Notes: generated by a model not told the origin, from the letters alone. 64,000 bases of DNA from VRUE01 sp963774555 (GCA_963774555.1 CAVZFL010000001.1:186001-250000); one strand, 5' to 3'; positions 1 through 8,695 are shown, counted from the stretch's first letter. Translations and numbers: made by a program.

Positions 1-1
1 G

Positions 2-745
2 CTCGAGAACCGCGTCGCCCTGGTCATGGGCGCGAGCCGTGGGATCGGCAGGGCGATCGCCGTGGCGCTGGCGCGGGAAGGGGTGCGGGTGGCGATCTCG
101 AGCCGCTCGCAGGAGAAGCTCGGCGAGGCGGCGGCCGAGATTGGTGAGCGCGCAACGCCGTTCCTCGCCGACGCCAAGGACCCCGAGCGGCTCGAAGCTC
201 TGCCAGCAGAGGTCGAGAAGAAGCTGGGCGCAATCGAGATCCTCGTCCTCAACACCGGCGGTCCGCCGTTCGGGGGCGCTCTCGACCACGAGCTCGACGA
301 CTGGGAGGCCGCCTACCGCTCGCTCGTCCTCGCTCCACGAGTGCTGACCGGCGCGGTGGTGCCCGGCATGCGCGAGCGCGGCTGGGGCCGCATCGTCAAC
401 GTCGGCTCCAGCTCGACCCGCGAGCCGATCCCCGGCCTCAACCTCTCCAACTCCCACCGCATGGCCGCGGTCGGATTCCTCAAGACCCTCTCGCGCGAGG
501 TCGCCGCCGACGGGATCACCGTCAACACCGTCGCCACCGGCCGCTTCGCCACCGAACGCCTGGCCGACGCCGCCGGCTCCCTCGAAGCCGCCGAAGAAGC
601 GGCCCGCAGCGAAATTCCAGCCGCCCGCCTCGGCCTGCCCGAGGAGTACGGCGACCTGGTGGCCTTCCTCTGCTCCGAGCGCGCCGCCTACATCACCGGC
701 ACCGTCATCCCGATCGACGGTGGCCTGCTGCGCTCGGCTTTCTAG
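2..745 (+). CDS. SDR-family oxidoreductase, BKR-like, 5' truncated by window edge
   Basis: The frame is open from base 2 with LENRVALV before the first Met at 26, so the true start lies outside the window. The NAD(P)-binding glycine motif GASRGIG opens the Rossmann fold, and the C-terminus IDGGLL is typical of 3-oxoacyl-ACP-reductase-like SDRs. The usual catalytic YxxxK is absent: the equivalent stretch reads NLSNSHRMAAVGFLKTL after the conserved Ser region (VGSSS). From family knowledge, a BKR-like SDR subgroup without a full catalytic tetrad exists, and this fits it. Substrate cannot be told. It converges on lysS; the two stop codons share the same CTAG (742-745). Confidence 0.85.
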   Translation, partial: LENRVALVMGASRGIGRAIAVALAREGVRVAISSRSQEKLGEAAAEIGERATPFLADAKDPERLEALPAEVEKKLGAIEILVLNTGGPPFGGALDHELDDWEAAYRSLVLAPRVLTGAVVPGMRERGWGRIVNVGSSSTREPIPGLNLSNSHRMAAVGFLKTLSREVAADGITVNTVATGRFATERLADAAGSLEAAEEAARSEIPAARLGLPEEYGDLVAFLCSERAAYITGTVIPIDGGLLRSAF

Positions 746-2250
746 CTCTCGGCCGCCTCACGCATCGAGGGGAAGAGGATCACGTCCCGCAGGTTCTCGG
801 CGCCGGCGAGGATCATCGTCAGGCGGTCGATGCCGATCCCCGAGCCGCCCGCCGGCAAGGAGCCGTATTCGAGCGCCCGCACGAACTCGTCGTCGCTTGG
901 ATAGGGCGCCTCCTCGCTCTCGGGGTGGCGGCGCTGGCGCTGGCGGACGAAGTTCTCGCGCTGCATGTCCGCGTCGTTGGTGTCGGTGCCGCCGCCGATG
1001 ATCTCCATCCCGTCGACGACTCCGTCAAACGCCTCGCCCAGCTGCTCGGGATGCTCGGGCACCGGCTTCACGGTCGGCCAGAGTTCGCGCGGCAGGTCGA
1101 CGAGGAAGGTCGGCTGGACCAGCTTCGGCTCGATCAGCTTGCCCTGGATCTCGTCGACGATCCAGGCCCAGTCGGCGTCCGGGGCGACGTCCTCGCCGAG
1201 CAGCTCGACCAGCTCCTCGCGGCTGGCGCTGAGGATGTCGATACCGGTCTCCTCGCGTATCGCATCCTGCAGGGTGATCCGCTTCCACGGCGCCTTGAAG
1301 TCGATCGTGCGACCGTCGCGCTCGACCGCCGTCGTCCCCAGCACCTGCTCGACCACGGTCGAGATCATCTGCTCGGCGAAGTCCATCACGCCCTCGTAGC
1401 CGGCGCAGCTGAGGAACCACTCGAGCATCGTGAACTCGGGGTTGTGTTTGGGCGAGATGCCCTCGTTGCGGAAGAAGCGGCTCAGCTCGTAGACGTTCTC
1501 GAAGCCACCGACGATCGCTCGCTTCAGGTAGAGCTCGGTCGCGGTGCGCAGGAACAGTTCGCGGCCCAGCGCATGGTGGTGGGTGGTGAACGGGCGCGCC
1601 GCGGCGCCACCGGCGAGGGTCTGCAGGATCGGCGTTTCGACCTCGACGAAGTCCCGCTCGTTCAGGTAGCTACGGATCGCCGCAACCAGCTTGGCCCGCA
1701 TCGCGAATGCCTTGCGCGAGTCCTCGTTCGCCATCAGGTCTAGCTCGCGCTGGCGGTAGCGAACCTCGGGGTCGGAGATGCCATGGAAGAGGTCGGGCGG
1801 GTCGCGCAGCGCCTTGCCCAGCATCGTGCACTCGCGCACCGCCAGCGCCAGCTGGCCGCGCTTGGTGACGTAGAGGTCGCCCTCGATCCCGACCGAGTCG
1901 CCGATGTCGAGCGCGTCGATTCGGCCGAAGGCCTCCTCGCCGATCGCGTCGACGCGGGCATAGGCCTGGATCTGTCCGCTCAGATCGCGGACGTCGAGAA
2001 AGATCGTCTTGCCGTGGCCGCGGCGTCCCACGACCCGGCCGGCGATTCGGTAGGAGTGCCCGACCTGCTCACCCTCGTCCAACTGCTCGGGGTCGTGGGC
2101 ATCGTGGATCGCCGAGATCTTGTCGCGGTCGGGCCAGCCCTGCCGGGGATAGGGATCGACGCCTTCGGCGCGCAGCCGCTCGAGCTTCTCGTGCCGGACC
2201 TGCTCGGTTGAGCCCTGCGAGGGCTCTGCCCTCGAGGGCTCGCCGCTCAT
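742..2250 (-). CDS. lysS: Lysyl-tRNA synthetase, class II
   Basis: Charges tRNA-Lys with lysine in the cytoplasm. At 502 aa it has the normal LysRS layout: an N-terminal OB-fold anticodon-binding domain (about residues 60-150), then the class II catalytic core with motif 2 FRNEG (about 261-265) and motif 3 GSGIGIDRL (about 469-477). The linker YRQRELDLM is typical. The start is the ATG overlapping the prmC stop (ATGA); the open frame continues upstream but has no homology. Oddity: the segment that usually reads SPLA(K/R)...GFSELND is here WPTVKP...GGGTDTND, so part of the expected lysine/ATP pocket is divergent. Last gene of an apparent argF-lgt-prmC-lysS run. Confidence 0.93.
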   Translation of the reverse strand: MSGEPSRAEPSQGSTEQVRHEKLERLRAEGVDPYPRQGWPDRDKISAIHDAHDPEQLDEGEQVGHSYRIAGRVVGRRGHGKTIFLDVRDLSGQIQAYARVDAIGEEAFGRIDALDIGDSVGIEGDLYVTKRGQLALAVRECTMLGKALRDPPDLFHGISDPEVRYRQRELDLMANEDSRKAFAMRAKLVAAIRSYLNERDFVEVETPILQTLAGGAAARPFTTHHHALGRELFLRTATELYLKRAIVGGFENVYELSRFFRNEGISPKHNPEFTMLEWFLSCAGYEGVMDFAEQMISTVVEQVLGTTAVERDGRTIDFKAPWKRITLQDAIREETGIDILSASREELVELLGEDVAPDADWAWIVDEIQGKLIEPKLVQPTFLVDLPRELWPTVKPVPEHPEQLGEAFDGVVDGMEIIGGGTDTNDADMQRENFVRQRQRRHPESEEAPYPSDDEFVRALEYGSLPAGGSGIGIDRLTMILAGAENLRDVILFPSMREAAES

Positions 2251-3083
2251 GGCGCCAGGCCGACCGTCACCCGCTCGTCGCCGCGGTAATCGGTCCGCGT
2301 CTCGGCCTCGCGCAGCAGCTCGCGCATCGGCGGGCCGTGATGCGTGTCGTGCTCCAGCGCCATCCGCCAGCCGCTCGGCGTTTCGGCAACGAGGCCGCGG
2401 ATCACGCCGAGCCCGTCGTCGCCGCTCTCGCCCATCACCGCGATCTCCGGCTCGCGGCGGATCTCCGGCGAGCGCTCGCCGATCGAGGTCGTGGTGACGT
2501 AGGGAAGGTTTGCGATCAACAGGTCGACTTCCTCGACGTGGTCGGGGATGCCCCTGGCGACCGTCACCTCGAGTGGGATGCCGAGGCGCTCGGCGTTCTC
2601 GCGCGCTTTTTCCGCCGCCTCCTCGGAGAGGTCCGAGGCGGTGACGCGCAGGTCGGGGCGCTCGCTGAGGAGGGCGAGGGCGATCGCGCCCGAGCCGGTG
2701 CCGACCTCGTGCACGCGGGCGCCACGCGGCAGCTCCGCGCCGACGGTGACCAGCAGCTCGGTCTCTCGACGGGGAATCAGAACTCGCTCGTCGACGGCGA
2801 TCTCGATCCCGCGGAAGCGGGCGCTGCCGAGGATGTACTCGAGCGGCTCCCGCTCGCTGCGCCGCGCCACCAGACGTTCGATCTCCTGTTGGGCCTCGGG
2901 CGAGACCGCGGTGTCGCCGTCGAGATCGAGATCCTCGACGCTGACCGCGAGCGCTTTCGCCACCAGGACCCTGGCGTCGGCCTCGGGCGAATCGCAACCC
3001 GCTGCGGCGATCGACTCCGCGGCCTGCCTGACGATCTCACCGGTGCTGGCCATCAGCGGCCGCTCCTCCTTCTGGGCTTCCAC
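2247..3083 (-). CDS. prmC: Peptide chain release factor N5-glutamine methyltransferase
   Basis: Methylates the GGQ glutamine of release factors using SAM. 278 aa, the usual size, with an N-terminal helical domain (to about residue 90) and a Rossmann methyltransferase domain carrying the SAM motif EVGTGSGAIAL (about 126). The catalytic family motif NPPY appears here as NLPY (about 192-195), the second residue being changed. An internal ATG (MASTGEI, residue 11) is an alternative start. It lies 2 bases after lgt and overlaps lysS by 4 bases, so translational coupling is likely. Confidence 0.88.
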   Translation of the reverse strand: MEAQKEERPLMASTGEIVRQAAESIAAAGCDSPEADARVLVAKALAVSVEDLDLDGDTAVSPEAQQEIERLVARRSEREPLEYILGSARFRGIEIAVDERVLIPRRETELLVTVGAELPRGARVHEVGTGSGAIALALLSERPDLRVTASDLSEEAAEKARENAERLGIPLEVTVARGIPDHVEEVDLLIANLPYVTTTSIGERSPEIRREPEIAVMGESGDDGLGVIRGLVAETPSGWRMALEHDTHHGPPMRELLREAETRTDYRGDERVTVGLAP

Positions 3084-3085
3084 GA

Positions 3086-3877
3086 TTACAACCCCGCTGC
3101 GGGCTGAATTGGTTCGGTGGGAGCCACGCGCGCAAGGCTACCGTGTCGGCGCCGCACGACGACGATCCACGCCACGCCGACCAGCATCATCCCGACGCTC
3201 TCGAGCTGGGCCGCGGTAAGTCCCAGGGCGACATCGGTGTTGCGGCGCAGGAACTCGATCAGGAAGCGCTCGGTGCCGGCGTAGACGAGGTAGGTCGCGA
3301 AGAGCACGCCGAGCCGGAAGCGGTCGCGCAGCTGCCAGAGCATCCAGGCACCGAGCCCCATCGCCAGCGTCTCGTAGACGGGGGTGGGATGGACGGTGCG
3401 GTCGGTGGGGACGGTGCCGTCGGGGTATGACATCGCCCAGGGTCCATTCCAGGCCTTGCCGTAGTCACCGTCGCCGGAAAGCTGGCAGCCGCAGCGGCCG
3501 ATCGCGTAGCCCAGCGCCAGCGCCGGTGCGGCGAGGTCGAGCAGGGCGAGGCCGAGGAAGTCGCGGTACCGGGCCCAGAGCAGGACAGCGAGGGCACCGC
3601 CGATCGCGCCGCCGTACCAGACCAGGCCGGCGCCGGAGAAGACGTTGCCGAGCAGGTCGTTCTTGACGCTGGACCAGTTCTGGACCAGGAAGTAGACGCG
3701 CGACCCGACGATGCCGCCGATCAGCGCCGCGAAGCCCATCTCATAGGCCCAGTCAACCGGCTTGCCGATCTCCTTCAGGCGCTTGGCGATCAGCGCCCCG
3801 GCGCCAAGGAAGGCGAGGGCGAACATCAGGCCGAAGGTCTGCAGGGTGAGCGGGCCGATGTGGATCTCGGGGTACAT
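3086..3877 (-). CDS. lgt: Prolipoprotein diacylglyceryl transferase (Lgt family)
   Basis: Transfers diacylglycerol to the lipobox cysteine of prolipoproteins in the cytoplasmic membrane. 263 aa with about seven hydrophobic segments. Family landmarks are GSRVYF, the loop GLVWYGGAIGG, the Lgt signature region GRCGCQLSGDGDYG, and a C-terminal FLIEFLRRN. The signature is a variant of the classical GRIGNFINGE, and the His of the classical HGGL loop is Tyr here, so this is a divergent branch. Substrate lipoproteins are plausible in the window (47852, 48297). It follows argF by 3 bases. Confidence 0.85.
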   Translation of the reverse strand: MYPEIHIGPLTLQTFGLMFALAFLGAGALIAKRLKEIGKPVDWAYEMGFAALIGGIVGSRVYFLVQNWSSVKNDLLGNVFSGAGLVWYGGAIGGALAVLLWARYRDFLGLALLDLAAPALALGYAIGRCGCQLSGDGDYGKAWNGPWAMSYPDGTVPTDRTVHPTPVYETLAMGLGAWMLWQLRDRFRLGVLFATYLVYAGTERFLIEFLRRNTDVALGLTAAQLESVGMMLVGVAWIVVVRRRHGSLARVAPTEPIQPAAGL

Positions 3878-3880
3878 CGC

Positions 3881-4768
3881 TCAGCCGGCGAGCAGCAGCT
3901 CGAGCAGGGCCTTCTGGGCGTGCAGCCGGTTCTCGGCCTGGTCCCAAACAGCTGAGCGCTCGCCGTAGAGAACCTCGGCCGTGATCTCCTCGCCCGGGTG
4001 GGCCGGCAGGCAGTGCAGGACGACAGCGCTGTCCTTGGCGGCCGCGAGCAGGTCGGCATCGACGCGGAAGGGGGCGAGATCGGCGCGGCGCCGCTCGGCC
4101 TCGGCCTCGTCCCCCATGCTGACCCAGACATCGGTGTAGATCGCGTCGGCGCCAGCCGCGGCGTCGCGCGGGTCGGCGGTCAACTTCGCCCCGTGGCCCT
4201 CCTCCAGTTGGTAGCCCGCGGGCGCCGCGACGACGACCTCGACCCCGGCCAGCTCACCGGCGATCGCCAGCGAGCGAGCGACGTTGTTGCCGTCGCCGAC
4301 ATAGGCGAGGCGCAGGCCGGAGAGGTCTCCGAAGCGCTCCCGCAGCGTGAGCAGGTCGGCGAGCGCCTGGCAGGGGTGGTGAAGCGGAGTGAGCGCGTTG
4401 ACGACCGGGACCTCGGCGGCACCGGCCAGCTCGGCGACCGCCTCGTGGGAGCCGGAGCGGATCACGATCGCGTCGACATAGCGCGAGAGCACCCGGGCGG
4501 TGTCGCCGATCGACTCGCCGCGGGAGAGCTGCAGCTCGTCCCCGCGCAGGACGACCGGTGTGGCGCCCAGCTCGGCAACGCCGACCTCGAAGGAGATCCG
4601 CGTCCGCGTCGAGGGCTTCTCGAAGACCAGAGCGACGCTGCGCCCGGCGAGCGCATCGGCGCCGACCCGCTCGCGCCGACCCGCTTTCAGCTCGGCCGCA
4701 CGGTCGAGCAGCTTGCCCAGCTCGAAGGCGCCGATCTCTTCGCCGGTGAGGAAGTCTTGCGGCTTCAA
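3881..4768 (-). CDS. argF: Ornithine carbamoyltransferase
   Basis: Makes citrulline from ornithine and carbamoyl phosphate in arginine biosynthesis. The carbamoyl-phosphate-binding motif EKPSTRTR, then HPCQ, and the late HCLPAHPGEE with its HCLP signature are all present. Chosen start is TTG at 4768 (KPQDFLTGEEI), giving 295 aa, a little short for the family (about 305-330) but in line with the N-terminal helix. The open frame runs much further upstream without homology. Only 18 bases separate this start from the divergent gene at 4787. Confidence 0.92.
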   Translation of the reverse strand: MKPQDFLTGEEIGAFELGKLLDRAAELKAGRRERVGADALAGRSVALVFEKPSTRTRISFEVGVAELGATPVVLRGDELQLSRGESIGDTARVLSRYVDAIVIRSGSHEAVAELAGAAEVPVVNALTPLHHPCQALADLLTLRERFGDLSGLRLAYVGDGNNVARSLAIAGELAGVEVVVAAPAGYQLEEGHGAKLTADPRDAAAGADAIYTDVWVSMGDEAEAERRRADLAPFRVDADLLAAAKDSAVVLHCLPAHPGEEITAEVLYGERSAVWDQAENRLHAQKALLELLLAG

Positions 4769-4786
4769 GCAGCGGATACTACGGCG

Positions 4787-5605
4787 GTGGAATTCACCGC
4801 CGTCAGCTGGAATCTCTTCCACGGCCGCGACTTCCCGCCCGACCCCGCCCTCTTCACCTGGCGCTCGCGCCTGCTGCGGGTGACCGAGCGCAACGCGACG
4901 CACCTGCAGGTCAACCGCGAACTGGGCGGCGAGTTCGCGACGATGCTGGCTGCGGCGGAGTGGGACGTCGCCTTGCTGCAGGAGTGCCCGCCCCGCTTCG
5001 CCTCTCTGCTGGCCCAGGCCTGCGAAGCCAAAGCGCATCGAGTGCTGACCTCGCGCAACTCCTTCGGCACGCTGAGGGGATTGGCCGCCCGCCTCAATCC
5101 CGACCTGATCGCCTCCGCCGAGGGCGGCTCGAACCTGCTCCTCGTCCGGCTCGCCGGTGGGATCGTCGAGCGGGGGGAGATCGCGATCCACGAGGGCAGG
5201 CCGGAGCGGCGCGCGATGGGGTTCGTCCGTACCGGATCGGGCGTCTGCGTTGCCAACCTCCACGCGACCAATGACATCCCAGCGCTGGCCGCCAAGGACG
5301 TGCTTCGCGCGGCGGAGGCGGCGAGCGCCTGGGCTAGCGACTCGCCGCTGCTCTTTGGCGGCGATCTCAATCTTCGTCCTGACGACGACCCTGCTGTTTT
5401 CGAGCAGCTGCGCGAGCGCTTCAGCCTGACCGGCCCCACCGGCCCACGCGCAATCGACCATCTGCTGTCCCGGGGGCTCGAGACGGTGGCGCCGCCGGCG
5501 CCCTGGCCCCCCGAGAGGCGCGAGCTGCGACGCGGCGGTCTTGCCCTGCGCCTCTCCGATCATGCCCCCGTGCAGGCGCGCTTCAACGCCCCGGTCAGCG
5601 GGTAA
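4787..5605 (+). CDS. Endonuclease/exonuclease/phosphatase (EEP) family protein
   Basis: 272 aa cytoplasmic-looking member of the DNase I/AP-endonuclease-like metal-dependent phosphoesterase fold. The family residues can be followed in order: an early Asn (SWNLFHG), a metal-binding Glu (ALLQE), NLHAT, GGDLN, AIDHLL and the terminal SDHAP histidine. No signal peptide. Start is GTG at 4787, since the upstream frame overlaps argF on the other strand. Substrate (DNA, phospholipid or nucleotide) is not evident. Confidence 0.75.
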   Translation: MEFTAVSWNLFHGRDFPPDPALFTWRSRLLRVTERNATHLQVNRELGGEFATMLAAAEWDVALLQECPPRFASLLAQACEAKAHRVLTSRNSFGTLRGLAARLNPDLIASAEGGSNLLLVRLAGGIVERGEIAIHEGRPERRAMGFVRTGSGVCVANLHATNDIPALAAKDVLRAAEAASAWASDSPLLFGGDLNLRPDDDPAVFEQLRERFSLTGPTGPRAIDHLLSRGLETVAPPAPWPPERRELRRGGLALRLSDHAPVQARFNAPVSG

Positions 5606-5657
5606 GGCGCTCGGATGAGATAGTCACCACACACCGCGCGACGACCAGGAGGACCAG

Positions 5658-6101
5658 ATGGCGACGAAAAAAGCGAGCGGCGGCAAAAAAGCGAAAAAAG
5701 CCAAAGCCGCCCAGACGAAGAAACCGAAAGCTGCGAAAAAATCCTCGGCCAAGAAAGCGAAAGCCAAAGCGCCGAAAAAAGCTGCGCGCGGCGGTGCGAC
5801 GACCGGCCTGGACAAGAGCGTCGAGCAGTTCCGCGAGAGCCTCGAGCGCAGCGTCACCCTCAGCCGCGACCGCCTGCAGGAGGTCGTCGACGACGCCGTA
5901 AAACGCGGCCGCATGACCCGCGGCGACGCCGAGAAGATGCTTTCCGAACTGGTCAAAAAGGGCCGGCGACAGACCGACTCACTGCTCAAGGAGCTCGAAC
6001 GGCTGGTCAAACAGGCGCGGCGCGAGGTCGGCGGCCGGGCCGAGCCGGTGCGCAAACAGGCGACGCAGGCTGCCCGCCGCGCCCGCAAGAAACTCGGCTA
6101 G
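5658..6101 (+). CDS. Lys/Ala-rich histone H1-like protein with phasin-like helical domain
   Basis: 147 aa in two parts. Residues 1-50 are a lysine/alanine tract with repeated KKAK, KAKA and AKKS blocks, like bacterial histone H1-like tails and the AAKP tail of PhaF. Residues 50-147 form a long amphipathic helix region (LDKSVEQFRESLERS ... VKRGRMTRGDAEKML) resembling phasin/PhaI-type coiled coils, ending in another basic patch. A strong Shine-Dalgarno (AGGAGGACC, about 5648) precedes the ATG. It probably binds DNA and possibly a granule surface; the order of the parts is reversed relative to Pseudomonas PhaF. Function is inferred from composition only. Confidence 0.7.
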   Translation: MATKKASGGKKAKKAKAAQTKKPKAAKKSSAKKAKAKAPKKAARGGATTGLDKSVEQFRESLERSVTLSRDRLQEVVDDAVKRGRMTRGDAEKMLSELVKKGRRQTDSLLKELERLVKQARREVGGRAEPVRKQATQAARRARKKLG

Positions 6102-6104
6102 GCG

Positions 6105-7445
6105 GTGCCGAGCGCCGCTGAGAAGCCGGCGGCCCGCCGGCACCGCGGCGAGCAGCTGGAGCTGGAGATCGAGTCGCTCGCCTTCGGCGGGCGCGGCCTC
6201 GCCCGCTGCGACGGCATGGTCGTCTTCGTCTCCGGCGGCCTGCCGGGGGACCGGGTCAGGGCCGAGATCACCAAAGCGAAGAAGCGCTTCGCCGAGGCGC
6301 GCACGGTCGAGCTGCTCAGCGCCGGCGCCGATCGCATCGCCGACGTCTGCGTCCACGAGGGCGAGCCCTGCCCCGGCGCTCCGTGGCAGGGCCTCGCATA
6401 CGAGCGCCAGCTCGCGCACAAGCGCGAGCAGGTCGACGAGGCGCTGCGGCGGATCGGCGAGCTCGACGGCTTCGAGCTGGAGGAGATCGAACCGGCGATC
6501 GAGCAGTGGCGCTACCGCAACAAGCTCGAGTACTCCTTCGGCGATCGCGACGGCGAGCCGGTGCTCGGCTTCCACGCCCGCGGCCGCTGGGACCTGATCG
6601 TCGACGTCGAGGACTGCCACCTCGCCTCCGAGCGCGGCAACGCCGCGCGCAACGCTGTCCGCGAGTGGGCACGGCTCGAGGCGGTGCCCGCTTACGACGG
6701 CCGCACGCACGAGGGGATCCTGCGCAACCTGGTCGTGCGGGAGGGCTGGCGCACCGGGCAGATCCAGACCCGCCTCGTCACCTCGGCCGCCAAGTTCCCC
6801 AAACCCCCGGTTGACCTGCACACGGCGATCGAGGGCGACTCAGGCGGTACCGACGGCCCGACCGGCGCGCTCGGCGAGGAACGACTGCGGGAGGAGCTCT
6901 CCGGCCTGCGCCTCGAGATGTCCCACGGCGCCTTCTTCCAGACCAACACCGAGATGGCCGAGCGCCTCTATGCGGTGGCTGCCGAGTACGCCGGCCTCAG
7001 CGGCAAAGAGCGAGTCTTCGACCTCTACTGCGGCATCGGCACGATCGGCCTGACGATGGCGAAACAAGCAGGCGAGGTCTGGGGCATCGAGATCGTCCCC
7101 GAGGCAATCGCCGACGCCGAGCGCAACGCCGAGCGAAACAAGATCGAGAACGCCCACTTCATCGCCGGCAGCGCCCGCACCGGCGTCCGCCCCCTGATCG
7201 AGCAGGCCGGCAAACCCGACGTCGTCGTCGTCGACCCGCCCCGCGCCGGCCTCTCCCAGAAGATCGTCCGCCGCCTGATCGAGTGCGAGGCGAAGAAGAT
7301 CGTCTACGTCTCCTGCAACCCGACCACCCTCGCCCCCAACGCCGCCCAGCTGGTCGAGGCCGGCTACACCCTGCGCCGAGTCAAACCAGTCGACATGTTC
7401 CCCCAGACCCCCCACATCGAGTGCGTAGCGCTGCTGGAGAAGTGA
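6105..7445 (+). CDS. rlmD: 23S rRNA (uracil-5-)-methyltransferase, RlmD/RumA type
   Basis: 446 aa, GTG start 3 bases after the previous gene. The N-terminal TRAM/OB domain (LEIESLAFGGRGLARCDG) is followed by the class I methyltransferase with SAM motif FDLYCGIGTIGL, the motif VVVDPPRAGL and the catalytic-cysteine motif VSCNPTTLA near the C-terminus. The iron-sulfur region that usually has four cysteines (CxxxxxCxxC plus one) here shows only C..C as VCVHEGEPCPGAPW, so the cluster may be incomplete. It should methylate a uridine in rRNA or tRNA; which position cannot be read from the sequence. Confidence 0.85.
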   Translation: MPSAAEKPAARRHRGEQLELEIESLAFGGRGLARCDGMVVFVSGGLPGDRVRAEITKAKKRFAEARTVELLSAGADRIADVCVHEGEPCPGAPWQGLAYERQLAHKREQVDEALRRIGELDGFELEEIEPAIEQWRYRNKLEYSFGDRDGEPVLGFHARGRWDLIVDVEDCHLASERGNAARNAVREWARLEAVPAYDGRTHEGILRNLVVREGWRTGQIQTRLVTSAAKFPKPPVDLHTAIEGDSGGTDGPTGALGEERLREELSGLRLEMSHGAFFQTNTEMAERLYAVAAEYAGLSGKERVFDLYCGIGTIGLTMAKQAGEVWGIEIVPEAIADAERNAERNKIENAHFIAGSARTGVRPLIEQAGKPDVVVVDPPRAGLSQKIVRRLIECEAKKIVYVSCNPTTLAPNAAQLVEAGYTLRRVKPVDMFPQTPHIECVALLEK

Positions 7446-7449
7446 ACGC

Positions 7450-7818
7450 TCAGAGCTGAGCGATGACAATCAGCGTAAGGACGCCGACGAAGCCGGTCAC
7501 CATCACGCCGGCGAGACCGAGGAGTCCCTGCGTCATCACACGCCGCATTTCCGACATCTCACCTCGGACCTCGCTGATCTCGCCTCGGACTCCTGCGACC
7601 TCGCCTCGGACTCCGCTGATCTCGCCAGCGATCTCCTTGCGGAGTCCCGCGATCTCGCCGCGTACTCCCTCGATCTCCCCCCGGACCGCAGTGAATTCGC
7701 TCCTCATCTCAAAGCGCAGGGCGTGAAGCTCAGCTTCGACCCGGTCGAAGCGCTGATCGACTTTCCTATCGAAGTCGTCGAGTCGCCCGTCTGTCCATTC
7801 CTGAACCATTGCCTCCAT
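7450..7818 (-). CDS. Small coiled-coil protein with C-terminal membrane anchor
   Basis: 122 aa, ATG start. Residues about 15-90 are a long heptad coiled coil with repeated VRGE(I/V) units; the C-terminal 25 residues form one membrane segment (GLAGVMVTGFVGVLTLIVIA). The predicted form is a tail-anchored rod. I do not recognise a named family. It ends 5 bases from the rlmD stop, convergent. Confidence 0.6.
   Translation of the reverse strand: MEAMVQEWTDGRLDDFDRKVDQRFDRVEAELHALRFEMRSEFTAVRGEIEGVRGEIAGLRKEIAGEISGVRGEVAGVRGEISEVRGEMSEMRRVMTQGLLGLAGVMVTGFVGVLTLIVIAQL
7555..7690. repeat. Tandem 21-bp heptad-coding repeats
   Basis: Within the coiled-coil gene, a unit close to CTCGCCTCGGACTCCGCTGA plus one base recurs head to tail with 21-bp (7-codon) periodicity, explaining the repeated VRGEIxx heptads. 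Copy number could vary between strains. Confidence 0.7.
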
Positions 7819-7906
7819 GATGATTGCAGGCTAAACAGAAACCTGTTGTCTGTGAAGGGCCAGGTGTAACAAAAGTGTCAATTTCTCGCAAGCTAGGCTG
7901 CTGGCC

Positions 7907-8695
7907 GTGAGCGATGGGCAAAACAGGGGATTCGGAGTCGCGGCAGGGCTGGACGTTGAGGTGGCGCGACCGCTGGCCGCGCGCTGTGCCGAGCTCGGCT
8001 ACGGCTCGATGTGGTCCAACGACCATCCAGGCGCCAAAGGGCTGGAGACGCTGGCGGAGTTCGGCGCAGCGGCCCCGGCGCTCGACCTCGGCGTCGCCGT
8101 GATCGCCCTCGACCGCACCCCGCCGGAGGTCATCGCCGCCGACATCGAGCGCCTCGGCCTCGGCCCATCCCGCCTCTGGCTCGGCGTCGGCGCCGGCTTC
8201 TCCGAGAAGCCGCTGACACAGATGCGCGAGTCCCTCTCCGACCTCCGCGAGAAGCTCCCCGGCGTCCGCCTGGTCCTCGCCGCAATGGGCCCGAAGATGT
8301 GCGCCCTCGCCGGAGCCGAGTTCGACGGCGTCTTCTTCAACTGGATGACCCCCGAGTTCGCCGCCGGCGCCCGCACCAAGGTCGAAGCCGGCGCAGAAGA
8401 AGCCAACCGCGAAACGCCCCCCATCTTCGGCTACGTCCGCACAGCCGTCGGCCCCGACGCCGCCGAGCGGCTGGCCAAGGAGGAGTCCTTCTACCGCGAC
8501 CTCCACCCCGGCTACCGCAACCACTTCGACCGCCTCGCCGAGCCCGAGGGCACAGTAGGCGTAGCCGCCCCAGACCCAGCCGCCGCGAAAAAAGCGCTGG
8601 CCGCCTACACAGCTCTAGACACGATCGTAGTTAGAGGTCTTGCGAGCGCAAAGGTCGACCCGATGCTCGCCGTCGCCGAGTCCGCCGCCCCCTAA
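7907..8695 (+). CDS. Luciferase-like (LLM class) flavin/F420-dependent oxidoreductase
   Basis: 262 aa TIM-barrel protein with the LLM pattern: early AARCAELGYGSMWSNDHP, then GVAVIALDRTPPEVIAADIERL and the phosphate-binding-loop-like RLWLGVGAGF, and later IFGYVRTAVG. It is shorter than most family members (about 300 aa). GTG start. In actinobacteria such enzymes often use F420, but the cofactor and substrate are inference. Its stop codon overlaps the stop of the convergent UDG-like gene (8692-8695). Confidence 0.75.
   Translation: MSDGQNRGFGVAAGLDVEVARPLAARCAELGYGSMWSNDHPGAKGLETLAEFGAAAPALDLGVAVIALDRTPPEVIAADIERLGLGPSRLWLGVGAGFSEKPLTQMRESLSDLREKLPGVRLVLAAMGPKMCALAGAEFDGVFFNWMTPEFAAGARTKVEAGAEEANRETPPIFGYVRTAVGPDAAERLAKEESFYRDLHPGYRNHFDRLAEPEGTVGVAAPDPAAAKKALAAYTALDTIVVRGLASAKVDPMLAVAESAAP

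Noticed and set aside
742..2997. 751-residue open frame extending lysS upstream
   Set aside because: The extra N-terminal part is low-complexity Arg/Gly antisense of prmC; the ATGA overlap gives the normal start.
3881..5563. Long 560-residue open frame on the minus strand over argF
   Set aside because: Only the last 295 residues resemble OTCase; the upstream part is the antisense of the EEP gene at 4787.
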